From UBA11164 sp002420085 (GTDB lineage Bacteria; Pseudomonadota; Gammaproteobacteria; Xanthomonadales; Xanthomonadaceae), in assembly GCA_031976395.1 (NCBI GenBank), contig DALYLJ010000122.1, positions 1 to 10,048 of the forward strand: 10,048 nt of DNA, written 5' to 3'. Numbering within the stretch: the stretch's first letter is position 1; each line of letters opens with the position of its first letter. This document shows, piece by piece, positions 1 through 7,436 of the stretch. The notes under the pieces are model-generated. The model made no database searches. It was not told where the DNA came from and saw only the letters and a list, made by a program, of their open reading frames with translations. Position numbers and translations under genes: made by a program.

Positions 1-755
1 AGCCAGGATTCGGCGCGGATCAGGTCGGCTTCGGTGTCGATGCCGGGCGGGAAGGGCTCCGGGGCCAGGGCGACCTGGATGGCGACTCCGGCCTCCAGGG
101 CACGCAGTTGCTCCAGCGATTCCAGCCGTTCCAGTCGGCCTGGCGGCAGGTCGGTGAACTGTTTGAGAAAACCGGCTCGATAGCCGTAGATGCCGATGTG
201 GCGCAGCCAGCCCGGTGCCAGTTCGGACAGCCGGTCCTGATCGAAACGATCACGCTGCCAGGGGATTGGCGCCCGACTGAAATACAGGGCGCGGCCGAGG
301 CGATCCTGAACCAGTTTGACCACGTTCGGGTCGAACAGGGCGCCGGCGTCATGCAGCGGTTCGGCCAGGGTCGCCATCTGGGCGCCGGGGGCGTTCAGTG
401 CGGCGGCGACGGTGCGGATTCCGGATGCCGGTGCGAACGGTTCATCGCCCTGGAGGTTGACGATCCGCAGTTCATCCGGCCAGGCCAGGGTGCGGGCGCA
501 TTCGGCCAGACGATCGGTGCCGGAGAGGTGGTCGCTGCGGGTCATGCAGAGGCGCGCGGGCTGGTCGGCGAGGACGGCGGCGATGCTCGGGTCATCGGTG
601 GCGACTACCACCTCGCGGGCACCGGCCTGCAATGCCCGTTCGACGACATGCACGATCAATGGCCGGCCGGCGAGCAGACGCAGGGGCTTGCCAGGCAGGC
701 GGGTGGCCCCGAGGCGAGCCGGAATGGCCACGATGAAGTCATCGGCTTGGGTCAT
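1..755 (-). CDS. kdsB: 3-deoxy-manno-octulosonate cytidylyltransferase (CMP-Kdo synthetase), 3' end cut by window edge
   Basis: KdsB couples CTP and Kdo to give CMP-Kdo, the activated sugar that Kdo transferase adds to lipid A; it is a cytoplasmic enzyme. I translated the minus strand from ATG at 755 and read 251 codons with no stop before the edge. Visible family motifs are the nucleotide-binding ARLGATRLPGKP (residues 13-24), CMTRSDHLSGTDRLAE (70-85), QGDEP (102-106), YFSRAPIPW (158-166), HIGIYGYRAG (187-196) and GIDTEADL (239-246), which carries the late metal-binding Asp. E. coli KdsB has 248 residues and ends about 12 residues after the equivalent Asp, so only a few residues should be missing here. 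The start lies inside the end of lpxK (17-base overlap) and has GGAG six bases upstream, so the two are probably translationally coupled. Identification is firm; only the C-terminus is unseen. Confidence 0.96.
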   Translation of the reverse strand, partial: MTQADDFIVAIPARLGATRLPGKPLRLLAGRPLIVHVVERALQAGAREVVVATDDPSIAAVLADQPARLCMTRSDHLSGTDRLAECARTLAWPDELRIVNLQGDEPFAPASGIRTVAAALNAPGAQMATLAEPLHDAGALFDPNVVKLVQDRLGRALYFSRAPIPWQRDRFDQDRLSELAPGWLRHIGIYGYRAGFLKQFTDLPPGRLERLESLEQLRALEAGVAIQVALAPEPFPPGIDTEADLIRAESW

Positions 756-1782
756 CACGGGCTCCAGACAGGTGGCGATCGAGGGCGGCAAGGAATTCGG
801 CCGGCAGGTCGGCTGCGATTTCAAGCCAGTGGGCTTCGGGCAGGTCGAAGTCGCGGCATTTGATCGCGTCCTTTTCGGTCATGACGATCGGTTCCGAGGT
901 GGCGAAGTGCAGGTCGGCCGGGACGAACCGATGATGATCGGGAAACGGGTGTTCGATCGGGTCAGCGGCCAGTCGGCGCAGGGTCCGGAAGAACCGTTCG
1001 GGGTTGCCGATGCCGGCCACGGCATGAACCCGCCGGCCACGCAGGACGGTAAGCGCGGTGCGCCGATCATCGCGCAGGCCACGCAGGTGCAGCGGCCGCA
1101 GACGCATCGGCCAGGGCTGGGCCGGGTCGGTTGGCGCGGGGCTGGCAGGTTCGGTCTCGATGCCGGTCGATACCCGCAGTCCGGGGAAGTCCGGTGCCGG
1201 AGGTTCGCGCAAGGGACCGGCCGGCAGCAGCCGGCCATTACCGTAGCCGCGTGCGGCGTCGATGACTTCGATCTCGACCGTCCGGCCGAGGCGACGATGC
1301 TGCAAGCCATCGTCGGCGATGATCAGATCGCAGCCGGCAGCCACCAGGGTCCACGCGGCCTGTACCCGATCGCGATCGACGCAGACCGGTACGCGGGTCC
1401 GGCTGGCGATCAGGGCCGGTTCGTCGCCGGCCATCTCGACCGGGGTATCCGGTTCGACCCGAACCTGGCCGCGCGAACGCCGTCCGTAGCCGCGACTGAC
1501 CACGCCGGGCCGGCGTCCCTGGGCGCGAAAATGTTCGACCAGGGCGAGCACCAGGGGGGTTTTGCCGGTGCCGCCGACCGTGCGATTGCCGACCACGATG
1601 ACCGGCACCGGCAGTGGCTGCGGTCGGCGTGCGCCGAGGCGATCGAGCGCTCGGCGAACCGCCAGTACGCCGGCATGCACTCCGGCCAGGACGATCAGGA
1701 TCGGGCCGAGCGGGCCAGGTCGCCGGCCCTCGTACCAGACCGCGTGCAGGTGGCGTTCCAGACGTATGCCGAGGTCGGTCAC
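739..1782 (-). CDS. lpxK: Tetraacyldisaccharide 4'-kinase (lipid A 4'-kinase)
   Basis: LpxK phosphorylates the 4' position of the tetraacyldisaccharide 1-phosphate to make lipid IVA, acting on the cytoplasmic face of the inner membrane. The GTG start at 1782 gives 347 residues, against 328 in E. coli. A hydrophobic anchor lies near residues 26-42. It is followed by the characteristic P-loop VGNRTVGGTGKTP (GGTGKT at 70-75), SRGYGRR (96-102), GDEP (119-122), the catalytic DDGLQH (157-162), GRLLPAGPLREP (about 183-194) and a late MTEKDAIKC (301-309). The frame stays open to an ATG at 1866, but I prefer GTG 1782. It has AGGA at six bases' spacing, overlaps the msbA stop as GTGA, and its N-terminus matches the family length. 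The extra residues from the upstream start would lie inside msbA. The 3' end overlaps kdsB by 17 bases. Confidence 0.96.
   Translation of the reverse strand: MTDLGIRLERHLHAVWYEGRRPGPLGPILIVLAGVHAGVLAVRRALDRLGARRPQPLPVPVIVVGNRTVGGTGKTPLVLALVEHFRAQGRRPGVVSRGYGRRSRGQVRVEPDTPVEMAGDEPALIASRTRVPVCVDRDRVQAAWTLVAAGCDLIIADDGLQHRRLGRTVEIEVIDAARGYGNGRLLPAGPLREPPAPDFPGLRVSTGIETEPASPAPTDPAQPWPMRLRPLHLRGLRDDRRTALTVLRGRRVHAVAGIGNPERFFRTLRRLAADPIEHPFPDHHRFVPADLHFATSEPIVMTEKDAIKCRDFDLPEAHWLEIAADLPAEFLAALDRHLSGARDDPSR
762..765 (-). promoter_or_regulatory. Ribosome binding site for kdsB
   Basis: GGAG on the minus strand, six bases before the ATG at 755 and inside the last codons of lpxK. It supports a start within the upstream gene. 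Confidence 0.7.
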
Positions 1783-3590
1783 CCGAATTCCTGTTCGCGG
1801 AACTGCAAGCGGTACAGATGGGCGTACAGGCCACCCTGGGCCAGCAGTTCGCTGTGCCGACCGCACTCGACCAGGGCGCCGCGATCCAGCACCAGCACCT
1901 GATCGGCGTGTTCGACGGTGGCCAGGCGATGGGCGATCACCAGGGTGGTGCGATGCGGGATCAGGTGGTTGAGGGCATCCTGGACCAGTTGCTCGGATTC
2001 ACTGTCGAGCGCGGCGGTGGCCTCGTCGAGGATCAGGATCGGGGCGTCCTTGAGGAAGGCGCGCGCCAGCGCCAGCCGCTGGCGCTGGCCGCCCGACAGC
2101 AGGGCGCCGTTCTCGCCGATCCGGGTGTCGAAGCCAGCCGGCAGGTGGCGGATGAATTCGCTGGCATGGGCCTGATCGGCGGCCGCTTCGATCGCGGCTC
2201 GCTCGGCACCGGCCATCGCGCCATAGGCAATGTTGGCGGCGACCGTGTCGTCGAACAGCACGGCACGCTGGCCGACCAGGGCGATCTGCCGGCGCAGGTC
2301 GCGCAGTCGGTAGTCGCCGAGCGGGACGCCGTCGAGGGTGATCCGCCCGGATTCGGGTTCGTAGAACCGGGGGATAGCGCGCACCAGGGTGGTCTTGCCG
2401 CTGCCGGAACGGCCGACGATGGCGGTGACGGTTCCCGGACGGGCGAGGAAATCGATGTTGCGCAGGGCGACATCTTCGGCGCCGTGATAGCGGATGCTGA
2501 GGTTCTCGAAGCGCAGTTCGCCGCGCGCTCGGACCAGGGCGACGCGACCGTCATCGGTCTCCTCCGGGGCATCGAGCAGGCCGAACAGCCGTTGGGCGGC
2601 AGCCACGCCCCGCTGGATCGAACTCTGGACATTGGTCAGACGCTTGATCGAGGGCAGCATGGCCATCATGGCGGTCATGATGGCGACGAACTGGCCCGGA
2701 TCCATCCGCCCTTTCACGGCCTCGCGACCGGCGTAATAGAGGATCATCGCGAGGGCGATCGCGGCCAGCAGTTGGACCACGGCCGAGGAGGTGGCACGGG
2801 TGCTCTCGACCTTGACGTTCAACCGCATGTTGCGTTCGATCAGGCCGGCATAGCGCCGTGCTTCGGCATCCTGGGCGTCGTAGATCTTGACCTCCTGGTG
2901 GCCGGCCAGGGCCTGTTCGGCGGTCGCGGTCATGTCGGCGACGCCGTCCTGGATGCCCTGGTTGATCCGGCGGTACCGGCGCGAGACCCGACCGACGATC
3001 AGGCCGATCAGCGGCACGATCACGATCACGGCGGCGGTCACCCGGTAGCTCTGATAGACCATCACCGCGAACAGCACGGCGATGGTCAGGGTGTCGGTGA
3101 TCAGTATCTTGAGCGAATGGGTGCTGGCATGGGCCAGTTGCTCGGTGTCGTAACTGAGCCGGCTGACCATGGCCGGGACCGGCTCGGCATCGTAGCGTGT
3201 GCTCGGCATGCGCAGATATTTTTCCATCAGCGCGGCACGCAGATCCCGGACCACGGCGCGGCCGACCCGCGCCATGCCGTAGTCGGTGGTGAAGGTGGCG
3301 GCGCCCCGGACGATGAACAGGGCAATGATCGCCAATGGCAGGGACAGCCGCAGGTCATTGTTGCGGGCGACGATGGTCTCGTTGACCATCGGTTCCATCA
3401 GGCTGGCGAACACCCCGGCCGCGAGCGCTTCGATGACCATGCCGATGGTGGCTGCCAGCAGCAGCGGCCAGTAGACCCAGGCGACCGAGATCAACCGGCG
3501 ATAGGCGCGCAAGGCAGATTGGCCGGGGTCGGTTGCGGCTGCACCGGCTGCGGTTGCGCCAGCGGCTCCGCTGGCATCGGCATCACTCAC
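1779..3590 (-). CDS. msbA: Lipid A export ATP-binding/permease protein MsbA
   Basis: MsbA is a homodimeric ABC exporter that flips core-lipid A from the inner to the outer leaflet of the inner membrane. The 603-residue product (582 in E. coli) starts with an Ala-rich stretch of about 28 residues. A six-helix membrane domain follows, beginning at VYWPLLLAATIG, and then the ATPase domain. Its motifs are all intact: Walker A GRSGSGKTT (from residue 393), the LSGGQ signature (498-502), Walker B ILILDEA (D522, E523) and the switch histidine in IAHRL (H554). The GTG start at 3590 overlaps the exbD stop as GTGA; its ribosome binding site is weak, so coupling to exbD is likely. The frame stays open to 4073, but that part lies over exbD and is not protein-like. 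The neighbouring lpxK and kdsB supply the substrate pathway, which separates MsbA from other exporters of this type. Confidence 0.96.
   Translation of the reverse strand: MSDADASGAAGATAAGAAATDPGQSALRAYRRLISVAWVYWPLLLAATIGMVIEALAAGVFASLMEPMVNETIVARNNDLRLSLPLAIIALFIVRGAATFTTDYGMARVGRAVVRDLRAALMEKYLRMPSTRYDAEPVPAMVSRLSYDTEQLAHASTHSLKILITDTLTIAVLFAVMVYQSYRVTAAVIVIVPLIGLIVGRVSRRYRRINQGIQDGVADMTATAEQALAGHQEVKIYDAQDAEARRYAGLIERNMRLNVKVESTRATSSAVVQLLAAIALAMILYYAGREAVKGRMDPGQFVAIMTAMMAMLPSIKRLTNVQSSIQRGVAAAQRLFGLLDAPEETDDGRVALVRARGELRFENLSIRYHGAEDVALRNIDFLARPGTVTAIVGRSGSGKTTLVRAIPRFYEPESGRITLDGVPLGDYRLRDLRRQIALVGQRAVLFDDTVAANIAYGAMAGAERAAIEAAADQAHASEFIRHLPAGFDTRIGENGALLSGGQRQRLALARAFLKDAPILILDEATAALDSESEQLVQDALNHLIPHRTTLVIAHRLATVEHADQVLVLDRGALVECGRHSELLAQGGLYAHLYRLQFREQEFG
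1789..1792 (-). promoter_or_regulatory. Ribosome binding site for lpxK
   Basis: The minus strand reads AGGA followed by six bases (ATTCGG) and GTG. This supports the GTG start of lpxK at 1782, inside the end of msbA, over the upstream in-frame ATG at 1866. Confidence 0.7.
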
Positions 3591-4009
3591 TGGCCGGTCT
3601 CGGGGGTGGTGGCGATCGAGATGCGAACGAAGCCGCGCCGGCCGAGGGCATCCAGTGCGGTCACCACCGCCTGGTGGCTGCTGCGGGCATCGGCACGCAG
3701 CACCACGGGGGTGGTCTCCGGTTCGCCGGGATGGGCGGTCAGTGCCTTCGACAGGGCATCGATGCCCTGCCCCAGGACTTCCTTGCCATCCAGGTAGTAG
3801 CGACCATCGGCATCGACCAGCAACTCCAACGGCGGCAACGGCTCGACCAGGGCCGGGGCACTGGCATTGGGCAGTTTCAGTTCGAGCGCGGCGCGTGGAT
3901 CGAAGCGGGTGGTGACCACGAAGAAGATGATCAGGATGAACACCACGTCGATCAGCGAGGTCAGGCTGATTTCCGGTTCTTCGGTGCCACTGGTGCGTGC
4001 GAACTTCAT
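3587..4009 (-). CDS. exbD: ExbD/TolR-family biopolymer transport protein
   Basis: ExbD is the plug subunit of a proton-driven inner-membrane motor formed with ExbB; it turns proton flow into force on a periplasmic partner. The 140-residue product has a short cytoplasmic N-terminus and a single membrane helix, TSLIDVVFILIIFFVVTT (residues 17-34). Asp21 occupies the proton-carrying position of the family. A periplasmic domain follows, ending in the typical beta-strand region VVLRADARSSHQAVVTAL. The ATG start overlaps the exbB stop as ATGA, and its own stop overlaps the GTG of msbA. No TonB or TolA partner is encoded nearby, so the driven protein is unknown. ExbD and TolR cannot be separated with certainty from sequence alone. 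Position next to lpxK/msbA and comEC, as in Pseudomonas, favours the ExbD label. Confidence 0.9.
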   Translation of the reverse strand: MKFARTSGTEEPEISLTSLIDVVFILIIFFVVTTRFDPRAALELKLPNASAPALVEPLPPLELLVDADGRYYLDGKEVLGQGIDALSKALTAHPGEPETTPVVLRADARSSHQAVVTALDALGRRGFVRISIATTPETGQ

Positions 4010-4668
4010 TCGCTGCCCCGCGCCTCGCCGGCCGGCCGTTCACCGGGACGGCCGTTCTCGGCCGGTGCGGCATGTTCGAGGGTGTCGAGCAGGGCGATCG
4101 CCTGTTTCTCCATCTCGATCACGTACTCCGCCACTCGTCCGCGAAAATAACGATAGAAGATCAATGCCGGGATCGCCACCGACAGACCGGCGGCGGTACT
4201 GACCAGGGCCTCGCCGATGCCACCGGCCAGCCGGTTGGGATCGCCGACGCCGTGTTCCATCATCGACATGAACATGCGGATCATGCCGAACACGGTGCCG
4301 AGCAGGCCGAGCAGGGGTGAAACCGCCGCGATCGTACCGAGCGAATTGAGGAAGCGCTCCATCCGATGACTGAGGTGGCGGCCGACATCCTCGACCCGCT
4401 CCTTGATCTGGTCGCGTGGCCAATGCCGGACATCCAGGGTCGCCGCCAGCAGGGCGCCCAGCGCCGAGTTGTCGCGCAGGGCCTCGATGTGGGCCGGGTC
4501 GAGCCGGCCCTTGGCGGCCCATTGGCAGACTTCCCAACCCAGGCCGGGCGGCAGCACGGCCACCGAACGCAGGGTCCAGAAACGTTCGAGGACGATGGCC
4601 ATGGCCACCAGAGACAGCAGCAGGATCGGCCACATCACCCAGCCGCCCGCCATCAGAAGTTCCAGCAT
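4006..4668 (-). CDS. exbB: MotA/TolQ/ExbB-family proton channel protein
   Basis: ExbB forms the pentameric channel around ExbD in proton-driven motors of the inner membrane. The 220-residue product has three membrane helices. The first is near residues 12-28. The second is GTIAAVSPLLGLLGTVFGMI (111-130), the hallmark of the family. The third is around 152-174 (EALVSTAAGLSVAIPALIFY). Thr125 and Thr158 sit at the two conserved pore threonines. The hydrophilic C-terminal tail is rich in Pro, Gly and Glu. The ATG at 4668 has GGAG six bases upstream. It is the first gene of the tight run exbB-exbD-msbA-lpxK-kdsB, after a 199-base gap downstream of comEC, so an operon promoter could lie there. TolQ is an alternative name, but no tol or pal genes are present. 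Confidence 0.92.
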   Translation of the reverse strand: MLELLMAGGWVMWPILLLSLVAMAIVLERFWTLRSVAVLPPGLGWEVCQWAAKGRLDPAHIEALRDNSALGALLAATLDVRHWPRDQIKERVEDVGRHLSHRMERFLNSLGTIAAVSPLLGLLGTVFGMIRMFMSMMEHGVGDPNRLAGGIGEALVSTAAGLSVAIPALIFYRYFRGRVAEYVIEMEKQAIALLDTLEHAAPAENGRPGERPAGEARGSE

Positions 4669-4674
4669 TGGTCG

Positions 4675-4678
4675 CTCC
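4675..4678 (-). promoter_or_regulatory. Ribosome binding site for exbB
   Basis: GGAG on the minus strand, six bases before the exbB ATG at 4668. Confidence 0.7.
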
Positions 4679-4710
4679 GCCGAAAGGAAACAGTTCGCGC
4701 CGGGCCGGCG

Positions 4711-4737
4711 ATGCCGACGCCGAATGCCGACGTCGGC
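4711..4737. repeat. Two 13-base direct repeats and a 12-base palindrome upstream of exbB
   Basis: ATGCCGACG occurs at 4711-4719 and again at 4724-4732, in a tandem 13-base arrangement with 11 of 13 bases matching. The second copy runs into the perfect palindrome GCCGACGTCGGC at 4726-4737. It lies 58-69 bases upstream of the exbB start, in the 199-base gap between comEC and exbB. It could be an operator, but the GC-rich background makes chance plausible. I found no convincing sigma-70 promoter in the rest of this gap; TATCCT at 4766-4771 on the minus strand is the only -10-like hexamer I noticed, and it lacks a good -35 partner. Confidence 0.35.
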
Positions 4738-4864
4738 CGGGGGTGCCGCCTCCGGTCGAGCGGATAGGATACCGGCAGCGTCGCTCCGGTGCGCGCCCGA
4801 CGCCCCAGGACGGCACAGGCAAGGCCGGAAACGCGCGGACGATCACGGCTGAACGGCCGCCGGT

Positions 4865-4885
4865 GATTCAGGGCACGACTGAATC
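4865..4885 (-). repeat. Hairpin overlapping the comEC stop codon
   Basis: GATTCAG (4865-4871) and CTGAATC (4879-4885) are perfect 7-base inverted arms around a 7-base loop. The comEC stop TGA (4870-4868) is inside one arm. GGT/ACC can extend the stem past a 3-base bulge. No T-rich run follows on the minus strand, so it is not a standard intrinsic terminator. It may protect the mRNA end or attenuate transcription. Confidence 0.45.
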
Positions 4886-7249
4886 ATCACCCTCGTGCCA
4901 GAACCGGCGATGGCCGATCCGCCACTGTTCGAGCGGCCCATGGCCGTTGCGATCCAGGGTGAAGGCGATCATGCCGGATTCGGCGGTGGCCGCGACCACG
5001 GCGCCGATCCGGTCCAGGCGTGCCAGGGTGTCGGGATGCGGGTGGCCGAAACGATTGCCGTGACCGGCCGAGACCAAGGCCAGACGCGGCGCGACGGCAG
5101 CCAGGAAGGCATCGCTGGAACTGTGCCGGCTGCCGTGGTGCGGCACGATCAGGACATCGGCCGACAGGGCTTCATTCTGTTCACGGACCAGCCGGCGTTC
5201 GATCAGCGCGCCGATGTCGCCGACCGCCAGCAGCCGGCCGCCCTCGGCATCGATCTGGAGCACGCAACTGCTCTCGTTGCCCAGGTAGGGAAAATGCTTC
5301 GGTGGGTGGAGCAGGCGAAACCGGACCCGGTTCCAGGTCCAACCGGTGCCGGCACGGCAGACGTCGGCATCCAGGCCGCTGCCGTCCGGTGCCAGCACCT
5401 CGACCGATCGATACGCGGCACGAACCGCCGAAGCGCCGCCGGCATGGTCGTTGTCGGCATGACTGAGCAGCAGACGGTCGAGTTGCCGAACACCGAGCGC
5501 ACGCAAGGCCGGGACGACCGCCGCCTCGCCCAGATCGAGGCCGCCATCGAACGCGGCACCGGCGTCATAGAGCATGGCGTGTTCGCGGGTGCGGATCAGG
5601 ATCGACAGGCCCTGACCGACATCGATCAGATTGACCCGGACCGCGCCGTCCGGCACGGTTTCGCTGCTCGGCCAGAACAGTGGCGCCAGCAGGATGGCGG
5701 CCGGCAGTTTGCCCGGCAGGCCGCGCGGCAACAGCAGCCAGGTCGCGGCCAGCAGGGCTGCCAGCACGGTCACGGCACCGGGCTCGGGCAGCCAGATCGC
5801 AGCCAATGGCCATTCGGCCGCCGTGCTGGCCAGACGCCAGGCCAGGGCCATGGCATCGGCCGCCAGGGCCACAGCCAGATCAGCGCCCGGCAGGCCGAGG
5901 GTCAGGGCCGCCAGTCCGATCAGGGCCAGCGGCACCACCAGCAGGGTGACCCAGGGAATCGCCAGCAGATTGAGCAGCGGACCGATCAATGACGCCTCAC
6001 CGAAGAACCAGACGGTGATCGGCAACAGGCCGAGGGTCGCTACGGTCTGTGCCTGGACCAGTTGCCGCAGCCAACTGCGGTCCGCATCGGGCAGGCAGGC
6101 GATCAGCCAGGCCACGCCCATGAAGCTGAGCCAGAAGCCGGCGCCGAGCACGGCCAACGGGTCGAGCACCAGGGCGACCAGCAGGGCCAGCGCCAGGCCC
6201 TGGGTGGAGCGTCGAGCGCGGCGCAGCACCTGGGCGACCAGCACGGCTGCGATCATCAGGGTCGCCCGCACGGTCGGCAGGGCGAATCCTGCGGCGGCGG
6301 CATAGGCCAGGGCGAACACCATTGCGGTGGCCGCTGCCGCCACCGGTCGCGGCAGACGCAGGGCCAGTGCCGGCCATAGCCACCACAGGGCACGCGCCAG
6401 CAAGGCGCCGAATCCGGCGACCACGCCGACATGGAAGCCGGAGATCGCCAGCAGATGGCTCAGGCCGGTGGCGCGCAGGATGCGCCAATCCTCATCGTCG
6501 AGCGAGCGGGTATCACCCAGGGCCAATGCCTGGACGAAGCGCGCCTCGCGCTCAGGCAGGTGCTGTCCGATCCGTTCGGACATGCGCATGCGCCAGCCGT
6601 CCAGGCTGGCATGGCGGGCCAGACGGCGCGCCGATCCGGTGTCGCGAACGTGACCGGTGCCGGCGATCGCCAGTCGGGCGGCCCAACGCTCGAAATCGAA
6701 GCCGCCCGGATTGGCGACCCCGCGCGGCCGTCGGACTCGGACGGTGAAGGCCCAGTGTTCCCCGGCTGCCAGGTCGGGAGCCTGACCATACCAGCTCAGT
6801 CGCAGGCGTCGGCCGATCAGGGTCGCGCCATCGCCCTCCCCGGCCACCACCACGGCATCGAAACGCAGCAGGTCGGGGCGCATGCGCGGCAAGCCTTCGA
6901 TCCGCACCTCGACGGCGAGATCGATCCCCACCAGTGCCGGCGGAATGCGGCCAGACACGGCGGCACTGCCATGCAGTGCCGCCAGCGCGAAGCCGATCGC
7001 CACCAGTGCCGGCAGACGCAGCCAGGGCGTCGATCCGATCAGGGCCAGCAGCAGCGCGACCAGCAGCACAGCCAGCGTGCCACCGGTCGGCGGCAGCCGG
7101 GTCATGGCGAGCGCCAGCACGGTGCCGAACAGGATGGCCAGGGCGGTCGCGGCCAGACTCGGGCCGGCTGCGGTCTGGATCGGCCGATCGGATTCGACCA
7201 CGCGGCGGTGGTTCAGGGCGATCGACGAACGGGGATCGATGACGGACAT
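4868..7249 (-). CDS. comEC: ComEC/Rec2 family DNA internalization protein
   Basis: ComEC is the inner-membrane channel that passes single-stranded DNA into the cytoplasm during natural transformation. The 793-residue product has the usual three parts. The N-terminal membrane and DUF4131 region covers roughly residues 25-190. The competence domain has many helices and the hallmark LAISGFHVG (H273). The C-terminal metallo-beta-lactamase-like domain begins near VNLIDVGQGLSILI. In that domain SHADNDHAGG (H597, H602), LLAVGDIG (D678), PHHGSRHSSS (first H704) and GHPHP are intact, so nuclease activity of the kind proposed for the family remains possible. An in-frame GTG at 7279 would add ten residues; neither start has a good ribosome binding site, and I chose the ATG. 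It stands between lolD and exbB with gaps on both sides, so it may form its own transcript. Other competence genes are not in view. Confidence 0.94.
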   Translation of the reverse strand: MSVIDPRSSIALNHRRVVESDRPIQTAAGPSLAATALAILFGTVLALAMTRLPPTGGTLAVLLVALLLALIGSTPWLRLPALVAIGFALAALHGSAAVSGRIPPALVGIDLAVEVRIEGLPRMRPDLLRFDAVVVAGEGDGATLIGRRLRLSWYGQAPDLAAGEHWAFTVRVRRPRGVANPGGFDFERWAARLAIAGTGHVRDTGSARRLARHASLDGWRMRMSERIGQHLPEREARFVQALALGDTRSLDDEDWRILRATGLSHLLAISGFHVGVVAGFGALLARALWWLWPALALRLPRPVAAAATAMVFALAYAAAAGFALPTVRATLMIAAVLVAQVLRRARRSTQGLALALLVALVLDPLAVLGAGFWLSFMGVAWLIACLPDADRSWLRQLVQAQTVATLGLLPITVWFFGEASLIGPLLNLLAIPWVTLLVVPLALIGLAALTLGLPGADLAVALAADAMALAWRLASTAAEWPLAAIWLPEPGAVTVLAALLAATWLLLPRGLPGKLPAAILLAPLFWPSSETVPDGAVRVNLIDVGQGLSILIRTREHAMLYDAGAAFDGGLDLGEAAVVPALRALGVRQLDRLLLSHADNDHAGGASAVRAAYRSVEVLAPDGSGLDADVCRAGTGWTWNRVRFRLLHPPKHFPYLGNESSCVLQIDAEGGRLLAVGDIGALIERRLVREQNEALSADVLIVPHHGSRHSSSDAFLAAVAPRLALVSAGHGNRFGHPHPDTLARLDRIGAVVAATAESGMIAFTLDRNGHGPLEQWRIGHRRFWHEGDDSVVP

Positions 7250-7251
7250 GC

Positions 7252-7266
7252 CCGCCAGTCTGGCGG
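7252..7266 (-). repeat. Inverted repeat immediately before the comEC start
   Basis: CCGCCAG (7252-7258) and CTGGCGG (7260-7266) are perfect 7-base arms with one base between them. The repeat ends two bases before the comEC ATG, where a ribosome binding site would sit. It may be an operator or an mRNA structure limiting comEC translation. Confidence 0.4.
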
Positions 7267-7422
7267 CCGGATCGCGCACCGTCGTCGGCAGACCCGCCCG
7301 ACCGAGGGTAGGTGTTTTGCCGATCCCTGATGCGGCAGGACGGGCCTGGCTCGGCGCTGGCGCTGGCGCGGGTCGAGTCCGGGGATGGGGTGGGTGGCCG
7401 GATCGCGTGTCGGCCGGATCGC
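7265..7422. repeat. Three copies of an 11-base word between lolD and comEC
   Basis: GGCCGGATCGC occurs exactly at 7265-7275, 7396-7406 and 7412-7422. Two copies are 16 bases apart just after the lolD stop, and the third lies just before comEC. I did not notice the word elsewhere in the window by eye. The same gap holds a GGCGCT repeat near 7353-7369. No clear promoter or terminator is visible in it. Confidence 0.5.
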
Positions 7423-7436
7423 TCGAATCGATCGAC

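Noticed and set aside
1783..1866. Upstream extension of lpxK to 1866
   Set aside because: It would lie inside the msbA C-terminus. GTG 1782 has a good ribosome binding site and gives the expected N-terminus.
108..1902. Open frames of 251 and 528 codons on the plus strand
   Set aside because: They are antisense to kdsB and lpxK. No motif or ribosome binding site supports them.
1614..3797. A 727-codon open frame on the plus strand
   Set aside because: It is antisense to msbA and lpxK, which carry full family motifs. The composition (Gly, Asp, Gln, His-rich) shows no domain and is typical of reverse-strand frames in high-GC DNA.
3591..4073. Upstream extension of msbA to an ATG at 4073
   Set aside because: That part covers exbD in another frame and does not resemble MsbA. 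The GTG at 3590 gives the right family length.
4766..4771. TATCCT as a -10 box for exbB
   Set aside because: No acceptable -35 hexamer lies 16-18 bases upstream, so it is not called as a promoter.
4895..5992. A 365-codon plus-strand open frame
   Set aside because: It lies antisense to the ComEC metallo-beta-lactamase domain and competence region, with no recognisable domain.
7310..7340. Possible comEC promoter around TACCCT on the minus strand
   Set aside because: It matches the -10 consensus poorly and has no -35 partner at the right distance.
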